Shown: one piece after another, positions 1 to 7,966 of the stretch
Position numbering within the stretch: position 1 is the stretch's first letter
Layout of the letters: every line of letters starts with the position of its first letter
DNA from: an uncultured Collinsella sp.
Lineage (GTDB): Bacteria; Actinomycetota; Coriobacteriia; Coriobacteriales; Coriobacteriaceae
DNA: 64,000 nucleotides
Assembly (NCBI GenBank): GCA_900541685.1
Contig: UQKM01000010.1
Span: 12,543 to 76,542, forward strand
Direction of reading: 5' to 3'
Program-made: the position numbers and the translations under genes
The notes under the pieces: model-generated
The model's input: the letters and a program-made list of their open reading frames with translations, nothing else
Database searches by the model: none
Told to the model about the DNA's origin: nothing

Positions 1-1
1 G

Positions 2-622
2 CTCGATGACCTTTTGCAGGTCGGGTACTTGGGCTTGCTCAAGGCTATCGATCGCTTTGATCCCGAGCGCGGACTCGAGTTCACGACGTTTGCCACGCCC
101 ACCATCTTGGGCGAGATTAAGCGCCACTTCCGCGACAAGGGCTGGAGTGTGCGCGTGCCGCGTCGTCTGCAGGAGCTCTCTGCCAAGGTTAACCAGGCCA
201 CCGATAAGCTTACCAACGAGCTTCAGCGCTCGCCCAAGGTTGAGGAAATCGCCGATTACCTTGGCGTGACCGTCGACGAGGTGCTCGAAGCCATGGAATC
301 GTCCTCGGCCTACACCTCGGTGCCCATCGAGGCCCCCGGTGCGTCCGATTCCGATGATGCGCCTTCGATTCTCGATCGCTATGCCGACGACGACAACGAG
401 CTCGACTTTACCGATGATCGCCTGGTAATCGAGGAAGCCATCCGCGATTTCTCGCCGCGCGAGCGCGAGGTTATCGAGCTGCGCTTCGTTAAGGGCATGA
501 CCCAGATCGAGATTGCCAAGAAGCTTGGCATCTCGCAGGTGCAGGTCTCGCGCCTGCTGCGCCGTACCCTTAAGAAGATTCAAGATAAGATCGACCCTGA
601 CGGAGTGATGGTTCGTTCATGA
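2..622 (+). CDS. RNA polymerase sigma factor, SigB/SigF/SigG type (5' end cut by window)
   Basis: Alternative sigma-70 factor that directs RNA polymerase to stress or stationary-phase promoters. The frame enters from the window edge with no start codon. Its first residues, LDDLLQVGYLGLLKAIDRFD, are the core-binding region 2.1-2.2. FTTFATPTILGEIKRHFRDK then covers the -10 recognition helix, VPRRLQELSAKVNQ is region 3, and SPREREVIELRF with GMTQIEIAKKLGISQ is the region 4 helix-turn-helix. The 206 visible residues lack only the extreme N-terminus. The stop overlaps the next start in an ATGA motif, so the two genes are translationally coupled. An anti-sigma partner would be expected upstream, outside the window. 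Which paralogue of the group this is cannot be settled. Confidence 0.93.
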   Translation, partial: LDDLLQVGYLGLLKAIDRFDPERGLEFTTFATPTILGEIKRHFRDKGWSVRVPRRLQELSAKVNQATDKLTNELQRSPKVEEIADYLGVTVDEVLEAMESSSAYTSVPIEAPGASDSDDAPSILDRYADDDNELDFTDDRLVIEEAIRDFSPREREVIELRFVKGMTQIEIAKKLGISQVQVSRLLRRTLKKIQDKIDPDGVMVRS

Positions 623-2031
623 GTGAGCACCCCCAACAAATCGACCGCACGCTGCGTGATACCCGTATTCTGACGCTGCGCATTTGGGGCGTCGTCGGCT
701 GCATTGTTATCGCTGCCGTCATCTTTAACCTTATGGGCATCCTGGCGCCGGTTATCGAGTTTTTGGCAGTCGGTTCCATCATCGCTTTTGTCATGTCGCC
801 GATCACCAACTGGCTCGAGCATCACGGCGTGAATCGCGGCATCGGTTCGCTTATCGCGCTTATTGTGGTCGTGGCGGTGCTCGTTGGTGTTGTCTGCATC
901 CTCTCGCCTATTTTGCTCGGTCAAATCATGGAAGTCCTGAGCCGCCTGCCCGAGCAGCTTCGTGTTGCGGGTGGCGATCTCAACGAGATGCTCTCGCACG
1001 CCAAGACGCTCAACAACACGCCGCTCAAGGAGTATCTGGACGACAATCTTTCTTCGCTGGTTACCGTAGCGTCCAAGTACGTCTCGCAAATCGCTGCCGA
1101 GCTCGGTCGCGGTGTATTCCCGCTCATTACCAATACGGCCTCGCAGCTGTTCGTCATCTTCCTGGGTCTGGTGCTTGCCTACTGGCTTGCCTGCGATTAT
1201 CCCCGCATGCACCACGAGGTCTGCACCATCATCGGGCAGGAAAAGGAGACCTCGTACCGCTTTATGGTGGCCATCCTTTCGCGTTCGGTCGGCGGCTACA
1301 TGCGTGGCATGGTCATCACATCGATCTGTGGCGGTTTTCTTGCCTTTATTGGTTTTACGATCATCGGCCATCCGTATGCAGCACTCATGGCTATCTTTAC
1401 CGGCATTATGCACCTGGTTCCGGTTGTCGGTCCCTGGGTGAGTGCGGCGATCGCCACGGTGCTCGGCTTTATGTTCAGCCCCATGCTGGCGTTGTGGACG
1501 CTTGTCGTGACCATGGTGGCTCAAAACGTCACCGATAATGTCATTTCGCCTAAGGTCATGCAGAGCTCGGTGCAGGTGCATCCCGTTATGAGCCTGACGG
1601 CTCTCGTTATCGGTTCGGCACTCATGGGTCCCATCGGCATGGTTATCGCCATTCCGCTGTGCGCGGCCCTCAAGGGCATTTTCGTCTACTACTTTGAGAA
1701 CGAGACCGGGCGTCAGCTCGTGGCATACGATGGTGCCGTGTTTAAGGGCGCTCCGTATCGCGATACCGAGGGTAACCCAGTTGCCGCCTACGACGCGCTT
1801 GGCGACGATACGTTCATCTATGAGTCCGAGCTCATCGGCAACGAGACCGCGCCCGAGGCCAAGGCCATGCCCAAGCCCGAACTCGATAATCCCTGGATCA
1901 AGCTCTCAGGTCTTCAGCCCGACGCGACAGGCTTTTTCAAGAACCCCTTCGCCAAGGATGACGATTCCAATACGGACGACGACACCAAAACCGGCATCGA
2001 CGGCTCCATGGACGATTCGGATTCCAAATAG
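619..2031 (+). CDS. AI-2E family transporter (UPF0118 membrane protein)
   Basis: Polytopic membrane protein of 470 residues in the AI-2E transporter/UPF0118 family, whose members export small molecules or exchange ions. Paired hydrophobic stretches lie near residues 23-60 and 68-105. A long soluble segment (about 110-175) follows, then a cluster of C-terminal membrane helices with the family-typical HLVPVVGPWVSAAIATVLGF and QNVTDNVISPKVM segments. After the last helix (about 365) there is an acidic, Asp/Ser-rich cytoplasmic tail of roughly 100 residues with no recognisable domain. It starts within the sigma-factor stop codon (ATGA). The substrate cannot be told from sequence. The 3' end overlaps a minus-strand gene by 118 bases. 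Confidence 0.88.
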   Translation: MSEHPQQIDRTLRDTRILTLRIWGVVGCIVIAAVIFNLMGILAPVIEFLAVGSIIAFVMSPITNWLEHHGVNRGIGSLIALIVVVAVLVGVVCILSPILLGQIMEVLSRLPEQLRVAGGDLNEMLSHAKTLNNTPLKEYLDDNLSSLVTVASKYVSQIAAELGRGVFPLITNTASQLFVIFLGLVLAYWLACDYPRMHHEVCTIIGQEKETSYRFMVAILSRSVGGYMRGMVITSICGGFLAFIGFTIIGHPYAALMAIFTGIMHLVPVVGPWVSAAIATVLGFMFSPMLALWTLVVTMVAQNVTDNVISPKVMQSSVQVHPVMSLTALVIGSALMGPIGMVIAIPLCAALKGIFVYYFENETGRQLVAYDGAVFKGAPYRDTEGNPVAAYDALGDDTFIYESELIGNETAPEAKAMPKPELDNPWIKLSGLQPDATGFFKNPFAKDDDSNTDDDTKTGIDGSMDDSDSK

Positions 2032-2276
2032 GCCCTGTTAGCGTTTCTTGATGTTATACTAACAATAAACGCGATCAAAGCGATTGATAAGGGGCCAGCC
2101 ACATAAAAAAAGATGGTGTCAATTGCGCTTAGGGTGTAATACGCTTTATCGCCAGATGTTACTGCGTACAATGCGTAGCCAAATCTCGGCTGGTTCACAT
2201 ACCAGCTCGAGTAAGCGAAGATTGCTAAAAGGGCTACTGAGGTTAGTGCATTCACGACAAACCGTTTGCTATTCAT
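1914..2276 (-). CDS. small two-helix membrane protein, unknown function
   Basis: A 120-residue protein that I do not recognise. It has two clear hydrophobic segments, about residues 8-26 (VVNALTSVALLAIFAYSSWY) and 52-72 (IFFYVAGPLSIALIAFIVSI), then a polar Ser/Glu-rich tail. The chosen ATG (complement of 2274-2276) has a strong AGGAG ribosome site 7 bases upstream, and a TGG-TAAAAT extended -10-like sequence lies near 2310-2318 on the same strand. An in-frame ATG farther upstream (2333) falls before that promoter and lacks a ribosome site. The last 40 codons lie antisense to the end of the AI-2E gene, so the tail may be read-through from a lost stop. Supported by start signals and membrane pattern, not by family recognition. 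Confidence 0.6.
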   Translation of the reverse strand: MNSKRFVVNALTSVALLAIFAYSSWYVNQPRFGYALYAVTSGDKAYYTLSAIDTIFFYVAGPLSIALIAFIVSITSRNANRAYLESESSMEPSMPVLVSSSVLESSSLAKGFLKKPVASG

Positions 2277-2370
2277 TGATCGCTCCTTCCGGACGATTCC
2301 TATATGAAATTTTACCAAAATCATTTTTTTCAAAGTATTTGACAGACCATAATAACGTGCACTTTCGCTG

Positions 2371-2400
2371 GAGGGTCGCTGTTTGGCGGCCCTCTTTTTT
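2371..2400 (+). terminator. rho-independent terminator before alaS
   Basis: The stem GAGGGTCGC/GCGGCCCTC (one G-T pair) around a TGTTTG loop is followed by a run of six T. It most likely ends the AI-2E transcript, which would therefore run antisense through the small minus-strand gene. Confidence 0.75.
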
Positions 2401-2426
2401 GCACAGGCGCGGTGGGATGGTAATAT
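2399..2426 (+). promoter_or_regulatory. probable alaS promoter
   Basis: TTGCAC at 2399-2404 and TAATAT at 2421-2426 are separated by 16 bases. The -35 box lies in the T-run of the preceding terminator, so alaS gets its own start directly behind it. The leader would be about 40 bases. Confidence 0.5.
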
Positions 2427-2472
2427 CGTTACGTTTGAACTGTTTCGATGTGAAACCGAGGAGATTCCCTCT

Positions 2473-5130
2473 ATGAGTGCTGACTACCCGTCAATGACTA
2501 CGGCCGAGATTCGCTCCAAGTTCCTCAACTTCTTTGAGGAGCGCGGTCTTAAGCTCTATCCTTCTTCGTCCCTTGTTCCCGACGACCCTTCGCTGCTGCT
2601 TGCCAACGCCGGCATGAACCAGTTTAAGGAGTATTACCAGGGCAAGAAGACCATGAAGGAGATCGGCGCGATCTCCTGCCAGAAGTGCGTCCGCACCAAC
2701 GACATCGACTGCATCGGCGAGGACGGTCGTCACCTGTCCTTCTTCGAGATGCTCGGCGACTTCTCCTTTGGCGGCGTCTCCAAGCAGCAGGCCTGCGCTT
2801 GGGCCTTTGAGCTCATCACCAAGGAGTTCAAGCTGCCGCTCGATCGCCTGTACTTTACCGTCTTTACCGAGGACGACGAGACCCACAACGTGTGGCGTTC
2901 TTTGGGCGTTGCCGAGGACCACATCTCTCGTTTGGGCGAGGACGACAACTTCTGGGCCGCCGGCCCCACCGGCCCCTGCGGTCCGTGCTCCGAGATCTAC
3001 TTTGACATGGGCGAGGAGGTCGGCTGCGGCAGCCCCGACTGCAAGCCCGGCTGCGACTGCGACCGCTTCCTGGAGTTCTGGAACCTCGTCTTTACCCAGT
3101 ACGACCGCCAGGAGGACGGCTCCATGCCGGAGCTGCCGCATCGCAACCTCGATACGGGCATGGGCCTGGAGCGCATGGCCGCCATCATGCAGCACAAGAC
3201 CGCCAATTACGACGGCGATCTGATGCAGCATCTCATCAAGCTGGGCGAGAAGATCAGCGGCAAGACCTATGACGCTGACGATTACTCCGGTGCCAGCCGC
3301 TCCCTGCGTATCATCGCCGACCACTCCCGTGCTGTCGACTTTATGATCTCGGACGGCATCCTTCCCGGTAACGAGGGCCGCGAGTACGTCCTTCGCCGCC
3401 TGCTCCGCCGCGCCGTGTTCCACGGTCGCCTGCTGGGCATCGAGGGCGCCTTCCTGACCAAGTTCATCGACGAGGTCAACGCTCAGATGGGCGAGGCCTA
3501 TCCTGAGCTGCTCAAGAACGTCGCGCTCGTCAAGGGCATCGTCGCCTCCGAGGAGGAGCGTTTCTCAACGACGCTCGACAACGGCCGCGTTTACCTGGAC
3601 GAGGCCCTGGCCGCGCTCGCCGACGGCGCTGTCCTTCCGGGCGATGTTGCCTTTAAGCTTCACGACACCTTTGGTTTCCCCATCGACCTGACCGTCGAGA
3701 TTGCCGGCACCGCCGGTCACGACGTCGACATGGACGGCTTCACCGCTTGCATGGGGGACCAGAAGGCCCGTGCTCGCGCCAATGCTAAGGGCGACGCTTG
3801 GGGCAGCTTCAACGACGTGTGGGTCGAGCTTTCCGACAAGGTCGTTGCGACCGAGTTCGACGGCTTTGACAACGATGTGATCGAGGGCGCCAAGGTTGTC
3901 GCCATCGTTCGCAACGGCGAGTCCGTCGAGTCTGCTTCCGCCGGTGAGGACGTCGAGGTCGTGCTCGACCGCACCCCGTTCTACGCCGAGATGGGTGGCC
4001 AGCAGGGCGATGCCGGTGAGCTTTCCGCCGAGGGCGTTGCGCTGACTGTTGCCGACACCAAGAACCACAATGGCCTGTATGCTCACGTCGCGCACGTTGC
4101 CGAGGGCACACTGACCGTCGGTGCTACCGTGACAGCCGCGCTCGACGCCGAGCGCCGTGGCTTCCTGCGCCGCAACCACACTGCCACGCACCTGCTCGAC
4201 GCCGCGCTTAAGCAGGTCCTGGGCGAGCATGTCTCCCAGGCTGGCTCGTTGGTGACGCCCGAGCACCTGCGCTTTGACTTCACGCACTTCGAGGCCCTGT
4301 CCTCCGAGCAGCTCAAGGCTGTCGAGGACCTGGTCAACCAGCAGATCTTCGCTTCCAAACCGGTCGTGACCCGCGTCATGGGCATCGACGAGGCCAAGGC
4401 CGCCGGTGCTGTCGCCCTCTTTGGCGAGAAGTACGGCGACGTCGTCCGCGTCGTCTCCGTGGGCGCCGAGGATCAGCCGTTCTCCCGTGAGCTCTGCGGC
4501 GGTACGCATGCCGCCAACACTGCCGAGATTGGCCTGTTCAAGATCATTTCCGAGTCCTCTACGGGCTCCAACGTCCGCCGTATCGAGGCCGTGACCTCCA
4601 AGGGCGCTCTCGACTACATGGCCGACCGCCTGGCGCTCGTTGACACCGCTGCCGCTGCGCTCAAGTGCCGCGTTGACGAGGTTCCCGCTCGCGTGGAGAA
4701 CCTGCAGGCCGAGCTGCGCGAGACTTCCAACAAGCTCAAGAAGGCGCTCACCGGTGGCTCCTCCGATGCGATTTCCAGCGCCATCGAAGGCGCTGTCGAG
4801 CTGAATGGCTACAAGCTCGTTGTCGCTGAGCTCCAGGGCCTTGAGGCTGCCGACCTGCGCAACGTGTGGGATACCGTGCACCAGAAGGTCGCCGGCCCCG
4901 TCGCCTGCGTCGTCGCTAGCGTTACCGAAAAGGGCACCCCGGCCCTGCTCGCTGCCGGCTCCGATGACGCCGTCAAGGCCGGTTTCCACGCCGGTAACGT
5001 GATCAAGCAGATCGCGGGCCTGGTCGACGGTCGCGGTGGCGGTCGTCCCAACATGGCCCAGGCTGGCGGCAAGAATGCTGCCGGTATCGCCGATGCCCTC
5101 GCGGCCGCCAAGACCGCGCTCGGCGCCTAA
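2473..5130 (+). CDS. alaS: alanine--tRNA ligase
   Basis: Charges tRNA-Ala with alanine in the cytosol. At 885 residues it is full length for the family. The class II catalytic core begins with STAEIRSKFL-like sequence (here TTAEIRSKFLNFFEERG), with motif 1/2 features such as LLANAGMNQFK and SFFEMLGDFSFGG. GPTGPCGPCSEIYFD belongs to the aminoacylation core. The editing domain carries the zinc-binding HTATHLL pattern (RRNHTATHLLDAAL) and CGGTHAANTAEIG. The C-terminal C-Ala domain includes DGRGGGRPNMAQAGG. The ATG at 2473 follows GAGGAG by 9 bases. A longer reading frame from 2383 starts inside the promoter region and is rejected. It has its own promoter and is followed 17 bases later by ruvX. 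Confidence 0.98.
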   Translation: MSADYPSMTTAEIRSKFLNFFEERGLKLYPSSSLVPDDPSLLLANAGMNQFKEYYQGKKTMKEIGAISCQKCVRTNDIDCIGEDGRHLSFFEMLGDFSFGGVSKQQACAWAFELITKEFKLPLDRLYFTVFTEDDETHNVWRSLGVAEDHISRLGEDDNFWAAGPTGPCGPCSEIYFDMGEEVGCGSPDCKPGCDCDRFLEFWNLVFTQYDRQEDGSMPELPHRNLDTGMGLERMAAIMQHKTANYDGDLMQHLIKLGEKISGKTYDADDYSGASRSLRIIADHSRAVDFMISDGILPGNEGREYVLRRLLRRAVFHGRLLGIEGAFLTKFIDEVNAQMGEAYPELLKNVALVKGIVASEEERFSTTLDNGRVYLDEALAALADGAVLPGDVAFKLHDTFGFPIDLTVEIAGTAGHDVDMDGFTACMGDQKARARANAKGDAWGSFNDVWVELSDKVVATEFDGFDNDVIEGAKVVAIVRNGESVESASAGEDVEVVLDRTPFYAEMGGQQGDAGELSAEGVALTVADTKNHNGLYAHVAHVAEGTLTVGATVTAALDAERRGFLRRNHTATHLLDAALKQVLGEHVSQAGSLVTPEHLRFDFTHFEALSSEQLKAVEDLVNQQIFASKPVVTRVMGIDEAKAAGAVALFGEKYGDVVRVVSVGAEDQPFSRELCGGTHAANTAEIGLFKIISESSTGSNVRRIEAVTSKGALDYMADRLALVDTAAAALKCRVDEVPARVENLQAELRETSNKLKKALTGGSSDAISSAIEGAVELNGYKLVVAELQGLEAADLRNVWDTVHQKVAGPVACVVASVTEKGTPALLAAGSDDAVKAGFHAGNVIKQIAGLVDGRGGGRPNMAQAGGKNAAGIADALAAAKTALGA

Positions 5131-5147
5131 GAACATAAGTAGTCGCT

Positions 5148-5576
5148 GTGGTCGCGCTCGCACTGGACATAGGGGAGACCCGGATTGGCATTGCCGTCTC
5201 GAGCCGTGATGGCAAGATGGCGATGCCTGTCAAGGTGCTTCCGGCTGCCGAGGTCACTGGCATGGCAAAGACGTTTCGCTACCTGGTCGAGGACTATGAG
5301 CCCGATATCCTGGTAAGCGGACGTCCCTTGACCATGGCCGGTGAGCCCGGCCCCCAGGCCGAGCGCGTCGCCGCCGTGGCCCAAAAGATTGCCGACGAGC
5401 TCGAACTTCCGCTGGAGTTTGAGGACGAGCGTCTGTCCTCGCAGGAGGCCAAGCGCATTCTGCGAGAGCAGGGACTCAACGAAAAGCAGATGAGGGGCAA
5501 GATTGACATGATCGCCGCCAGCCTGTTCTTGCAGACATGGCTCGATCGTAAAAACGAGGAGGTTTCGCATGCCTAG
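5148..5576 (+). CDS. ruvX: RuvX/YqgF-type Holliday junction resolvase-like nuclease
   Basis: RNase H-fold protein of 142 residues. Family members resolve branched DNA and process the 5' end of pre-16S rRNA. The first catalytic Asp lies in ALALDIGETRIGIAVS, a second acidic site in FEDERLSSQEA, and the last Asp in KIDMIAASLFLQTWLD. VSGRPLTMAGEPGPQAERV matches the family substrate loop. The start is GTG at 5148, 17 bases after the alaS stop and with only a weak ribosome site, which suggests co-transcription with alaS. Its stop overlaps mltG by 8 bases. The alaS-ruvX-mltG order is common in Gram-positive bacteria and supports the call. Confidence 0.93.
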   Translation: MVALALDIGETRIGIAVSSRDGKMAMPVKVLPAAEVTGMAKTFRYLVEDYEPDILVSGRPLTMAGEPGPQAERVAAVAQKIADELELPLEFEDERLSSQEAKRILREQGLNEKQMRGKIDMIAASLFLQTWLDRKNEEVSHA

Positions 5577-6924
5577 CGCTTCCGATCCGCGCCAGCAGAA
5601 TCGTACACGGCAGCCTGCGCCGCGCCCTGCTCAGCCTGGCCAGCGCCCGGCGCAGCCGACGCAGCGTTCGGCTCAACCTGCTCAGCGTGCCGCTCAACAG
5701 CCCGCAGCTCGTCCCGCGCAGCCCGCTGGCGGCGCTCGTTTTAAGCAGCAGGCTCCTGCCCAGCGCACGCAGGGGCAGGCCCGGCAATCACGCCCCCACG
5801 CACATCATGCTCATGGCTCGCACGGCGTTGCTCCGGCCACGCGCTCGAGCTATAACACGCATGCCCGCCGTGGCGTCCAAAAGAAAAGCTCTCCGGTGTC
5901 TATGATTATCGGTGGCGTCATCGCCGTGCTTGCGCTTGTCGCGATCGTTTTCTTTGTTGTGCCGGCCGTCAAGGGCTTCTTTGCCGGCGAGGATGCGAAA
6001 GTCGCTGCTGGCCAGCAAGTTACTATTACGATTCCCGATGGCGCCTCGGGTGATGCCATCGCTTCGATTCTCTCCGAGAATCATATCGTCGAAGAGCCCA
6101 AGGATTATTACGCGGCGGTCAAAAAGCTCAATGCCGATATGTCGCTTAAGCCTGGCACCTACTCGTTTACCACGCTCATGGACGCGACCAAGGTTGTTCA
6201 GCAGCTCATGGAAGGCCCCAATGCGGGCTCCGATGCACTGACTATCCCTGAGGGCCTGACGGTCGACCAGGTCGCCGATCGTGTGGCCGCGGCATACGAC
6301 AGCATTTCTAAGGAAGATTTCCTTAACCAGGCCAAGGCGAGCAATTATGTGAATGATTACGCTTTCCTTAAAGACGCTGCAAACGATTCACTCGAGGGCT
6401 TCCTATTCCCCAAGACCTATTCGTTGGGTAAGGACCCGTCTGCCGATGATGTGATTCGCGCCATGCTTGACCAGCTCAACGCCGAGTATAAGTCGCTTGA
6501 CTTTGCCGGCTGCGAGGCCAAGATCAAGGAGCGCTATGGCGTGGAGATGTCCGATTACGACATCGTTAACCTTGCCTCGATCGTCGAGCGCGAGGGCCTC
6601 AACGCCGACCAGCGCGCGCATGTGGCATCGGTATTCTATAACCGTCTGGCGGGCAAGCTCGATGGCCTGCGTTACCTCAATAGCGATGCGACCATGATGT
6701 ATGTCACCGACGGCGAGGTTACCGCCGACGACCTGCAGAGCGATAGCCCGTATAACACCTATAAGCACGAGGGCCTCCCGCCCACGCCCATTTGCTCTCC
6801 GTCGCTCGAGGCGCTCAAGGCCACCCTTGAGCCGACCGACTCCGATGACCTGTATTTCTACATTACGCAGGACGAGGAGTATTTCTCGAAGACCTACGAA
6901 GAGCACCAACAGTCTTGGAATTGA
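5569..6924 (+). CDS. mltG: endolytic murein transglycosylase MltG (YceG family)
   Basis: Membrane-anchored lytic transglycosylase that cuts nascent glycan strands and limits their length. Of 451 residues, the first 110 are a cytoplasmic tail very rich in Gln, Pro, Ala and Arg. A single membrane helix (about 112-136, MIIGGVIAVLALVAIVFFVV) is followed by the extracytoplasmic LysM-like and YceG domains. The catalytic Glu is in NLASIVEREGL, and SDATMMYV, SPYNTYKHEGLPPTPICSP is the conserved C-terminal signature. The start ATG follows GAGGAGG. It overlaps ruvX by 8 bases. The tail is longer than in many homologues and resembles the tail on the L,D-transpeptidase at 54054. Confidence 0.95.
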   Translation: MPSASDPRQQNRTRQPAPRPAQPGQRPAQPTQRSAQPAQRAAQQPAARPAQPAGGARFKQQAPAQRTQGQARQSRPHAHHAHGSHGVAPATRSSYNTHARRGVQKKSSPVSMIIGGVIAVLALVAIVFFVVPAVKGFFAGEDAKVAAGQQVTITIPDGASGDAIASILSENHIVEEPKDYYAAVKKLNADMSLKPGTYSFTTLMDATKVVQQLMEGPNAGSDALTIPEGLTVDQVADRVAAAYDSISKEDFLNQAKASNYVNDYAFLKDAANDSLEGFLFPKTYSLGKDPSADDVIRAMLDQLNAEYKSLDFAGCEAKIKERYGVEMSDYDIVNLASIVEREGLNADQRAHVASVFYNRLAGKLDGLRYLNSDATMMYVTDGEVTADDLQSDSPYNTYKHEGLPPTPICSPSLEALKATLEPTDSDDLYFYITQDEEYFSKTYEEHQQSWN

Positions 6925-6926
6925 TC

Positions 6927-7424
6927 ATGAGGATTTTTAGCCCCAAACGATATGTTGCCTCAGTCGACCGCGTCGACCTCGATACCCTGTGGGCCGACGG
7001 CAAGCGCGCCATTCTACTCGACCGCGATAACACCCTGGTGCCGCGCGATACCGAGCAGGTCCCCGCTGCGGTTTCAGCTTGGCTCGAAGCCGCCCATGCC
7101 AAGGGCTTTAAGCTTTGCATGGTGTCCAATAACTGGCATCGCGACCAGGTCATGGCATCGGCACGCGAGCTGGGGCTCGAGGCCATCAGCCACGCCATGA
7201 AGCCCGCCCCGTTTGCCCTGAAGGCGGGTCTTAAGCGTCTGGGCGCCACGGCCGACGAGGCCGTGCTGATCGGTGACCAGCTTTACACGGACGTGTGGAG
7301 CGGTAACTTTGCCGGCGTTGACACTATTCTGGTCAAGCCGCAAGCCACCCAAGATCTGTGGTATACGCAGATCTTCCGTGTTTTTGAGCGCCGGGCCCTG
7401 CGCGACCTTCCCTGCGAGGAATAG
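6927..7424 (+). CDS. YqeG-family HAD phosphatase
   Basis: Small HAD-superfamily phosphohydrolase of the YqeG/GEP4-like type (165 residues), related to phosphatidylglycerophosphatases. Motif I is AILLDRDNTLVP, motif II is CMVSNNW, and motif IV is VLIGDQLYTDVWSGNFAG. The last part, LVKPQATQDLWYTQIFRVFERR, is typical of YqeG. The ATG at 6927 lies two bases after the mltG stop. A TTG at 6915 in the same frame would add four residues and overlap mltG, but the family normally begins close to FSPKRYV. The physiological substrate is uncertain. It is followed immediately by aroK. Confidence 0.88.
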   Translation: MRIFSPKRYVASVDRVDLDTLWADGKRAILLDRDNTLVPRDTEQVPAAVSAWLEAAHAKGFKLCMVSNNWHRDQVMASARELGLEAISHAMKPAPFALKAGLKRLGATADEAVLIGDQLYTDVWSGNFAGVDTILVKPQATQDLWYTQIFRVFERRALRDLPCEE

Positions 7425-7432
7425 GTTTCGCC

Positions 7433-7966
7433 ATGTCTCAGCACATCAAACACGGCTGCGACCATATCTTCTTTATCGGATTTTTGGGCGCGGGCAAGTC
7501 GACGCTTGCGCGCAACGTGGGCACTATGTTCAAGCGTCGATTCATCGATACCGATCGTTTGGTTGTGCGTCGATGCGGCAAGTCGGTGACCGAGATATTT
7601 GAGACCGAGGGCGAGGATCGTTTTCGCGAGCTCGAGACCTCGGCACTCCGTTCGCTTCAAAGCGAGCGCAGCCTGCTGGTATCGTGCGGGGGTGGCATCG
7701 TCGAGACGCCGGTGAACATTGAGCTGATGCACGAGATGGGTACCTGTGTGTACCTCGAAGGTGACTTTGAGGACTCGTTGCGCCAGATTCGCCGCTCCGA
7801 TACCCGGCCCGATTTCCGCTCGCCCGAGCACGCTGCGCGCCTGTTTGAGCATCGCCGTCCGCTGTATCGCCGGGCCGCCGATATTACCCTTGATATTCGC
7901 AACAAGTCCTTCGAGGACGTTTCCTACCTTTGTGCCGAGATGCTTTTGGAGCGTGGACTGCTATGA
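7433..7966 (+). CDS. aroK: shikimate kinase
   Basis: Phosphorylates shikimate to shikimate-3-phosphate with ATP. Its 177 residues carry a Walker A loop, GFLGAGKST (16-24), the shikimate-binding FIDTD (Asp41), the Arg in DRFREL, the glycine motif SCGGGIVE, the lid Arg in TRPDF, and RRPLYR near the adenine site. The known ligand-binding residues of the family therefore appear intact. It overlaps the following aroB-like gene by ATGA, so the two are coupled. No other aromatic-pathway gene occurs in the window. The intact kinase next to a ruined AroB-like partner is unusual. Confidence 0.92.
   Translation: MSQHIKHGCDHIFFIGFLGAGKSTLARNVGTMFKRRFIDTDRLVVRRCGKSVTEIFETEGEDRFRELETSALRSLQSERSLLVSCGGGIVETPVNIELMHEMGTCVYLEGDFEDSLRQIRRSDTRPDFRSPEHAARLFEHRRPLYRRAADITLDIRNKSFEDVSYLCAEMLLERGLL

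Noticed and set aside
2277..2472. T-box riboswitch before alaS
   Set aside because: The leader after the predicted promoter is only about 40 bases, the terminator lies upstream of that promoter, and no T-box core sequence is seen.
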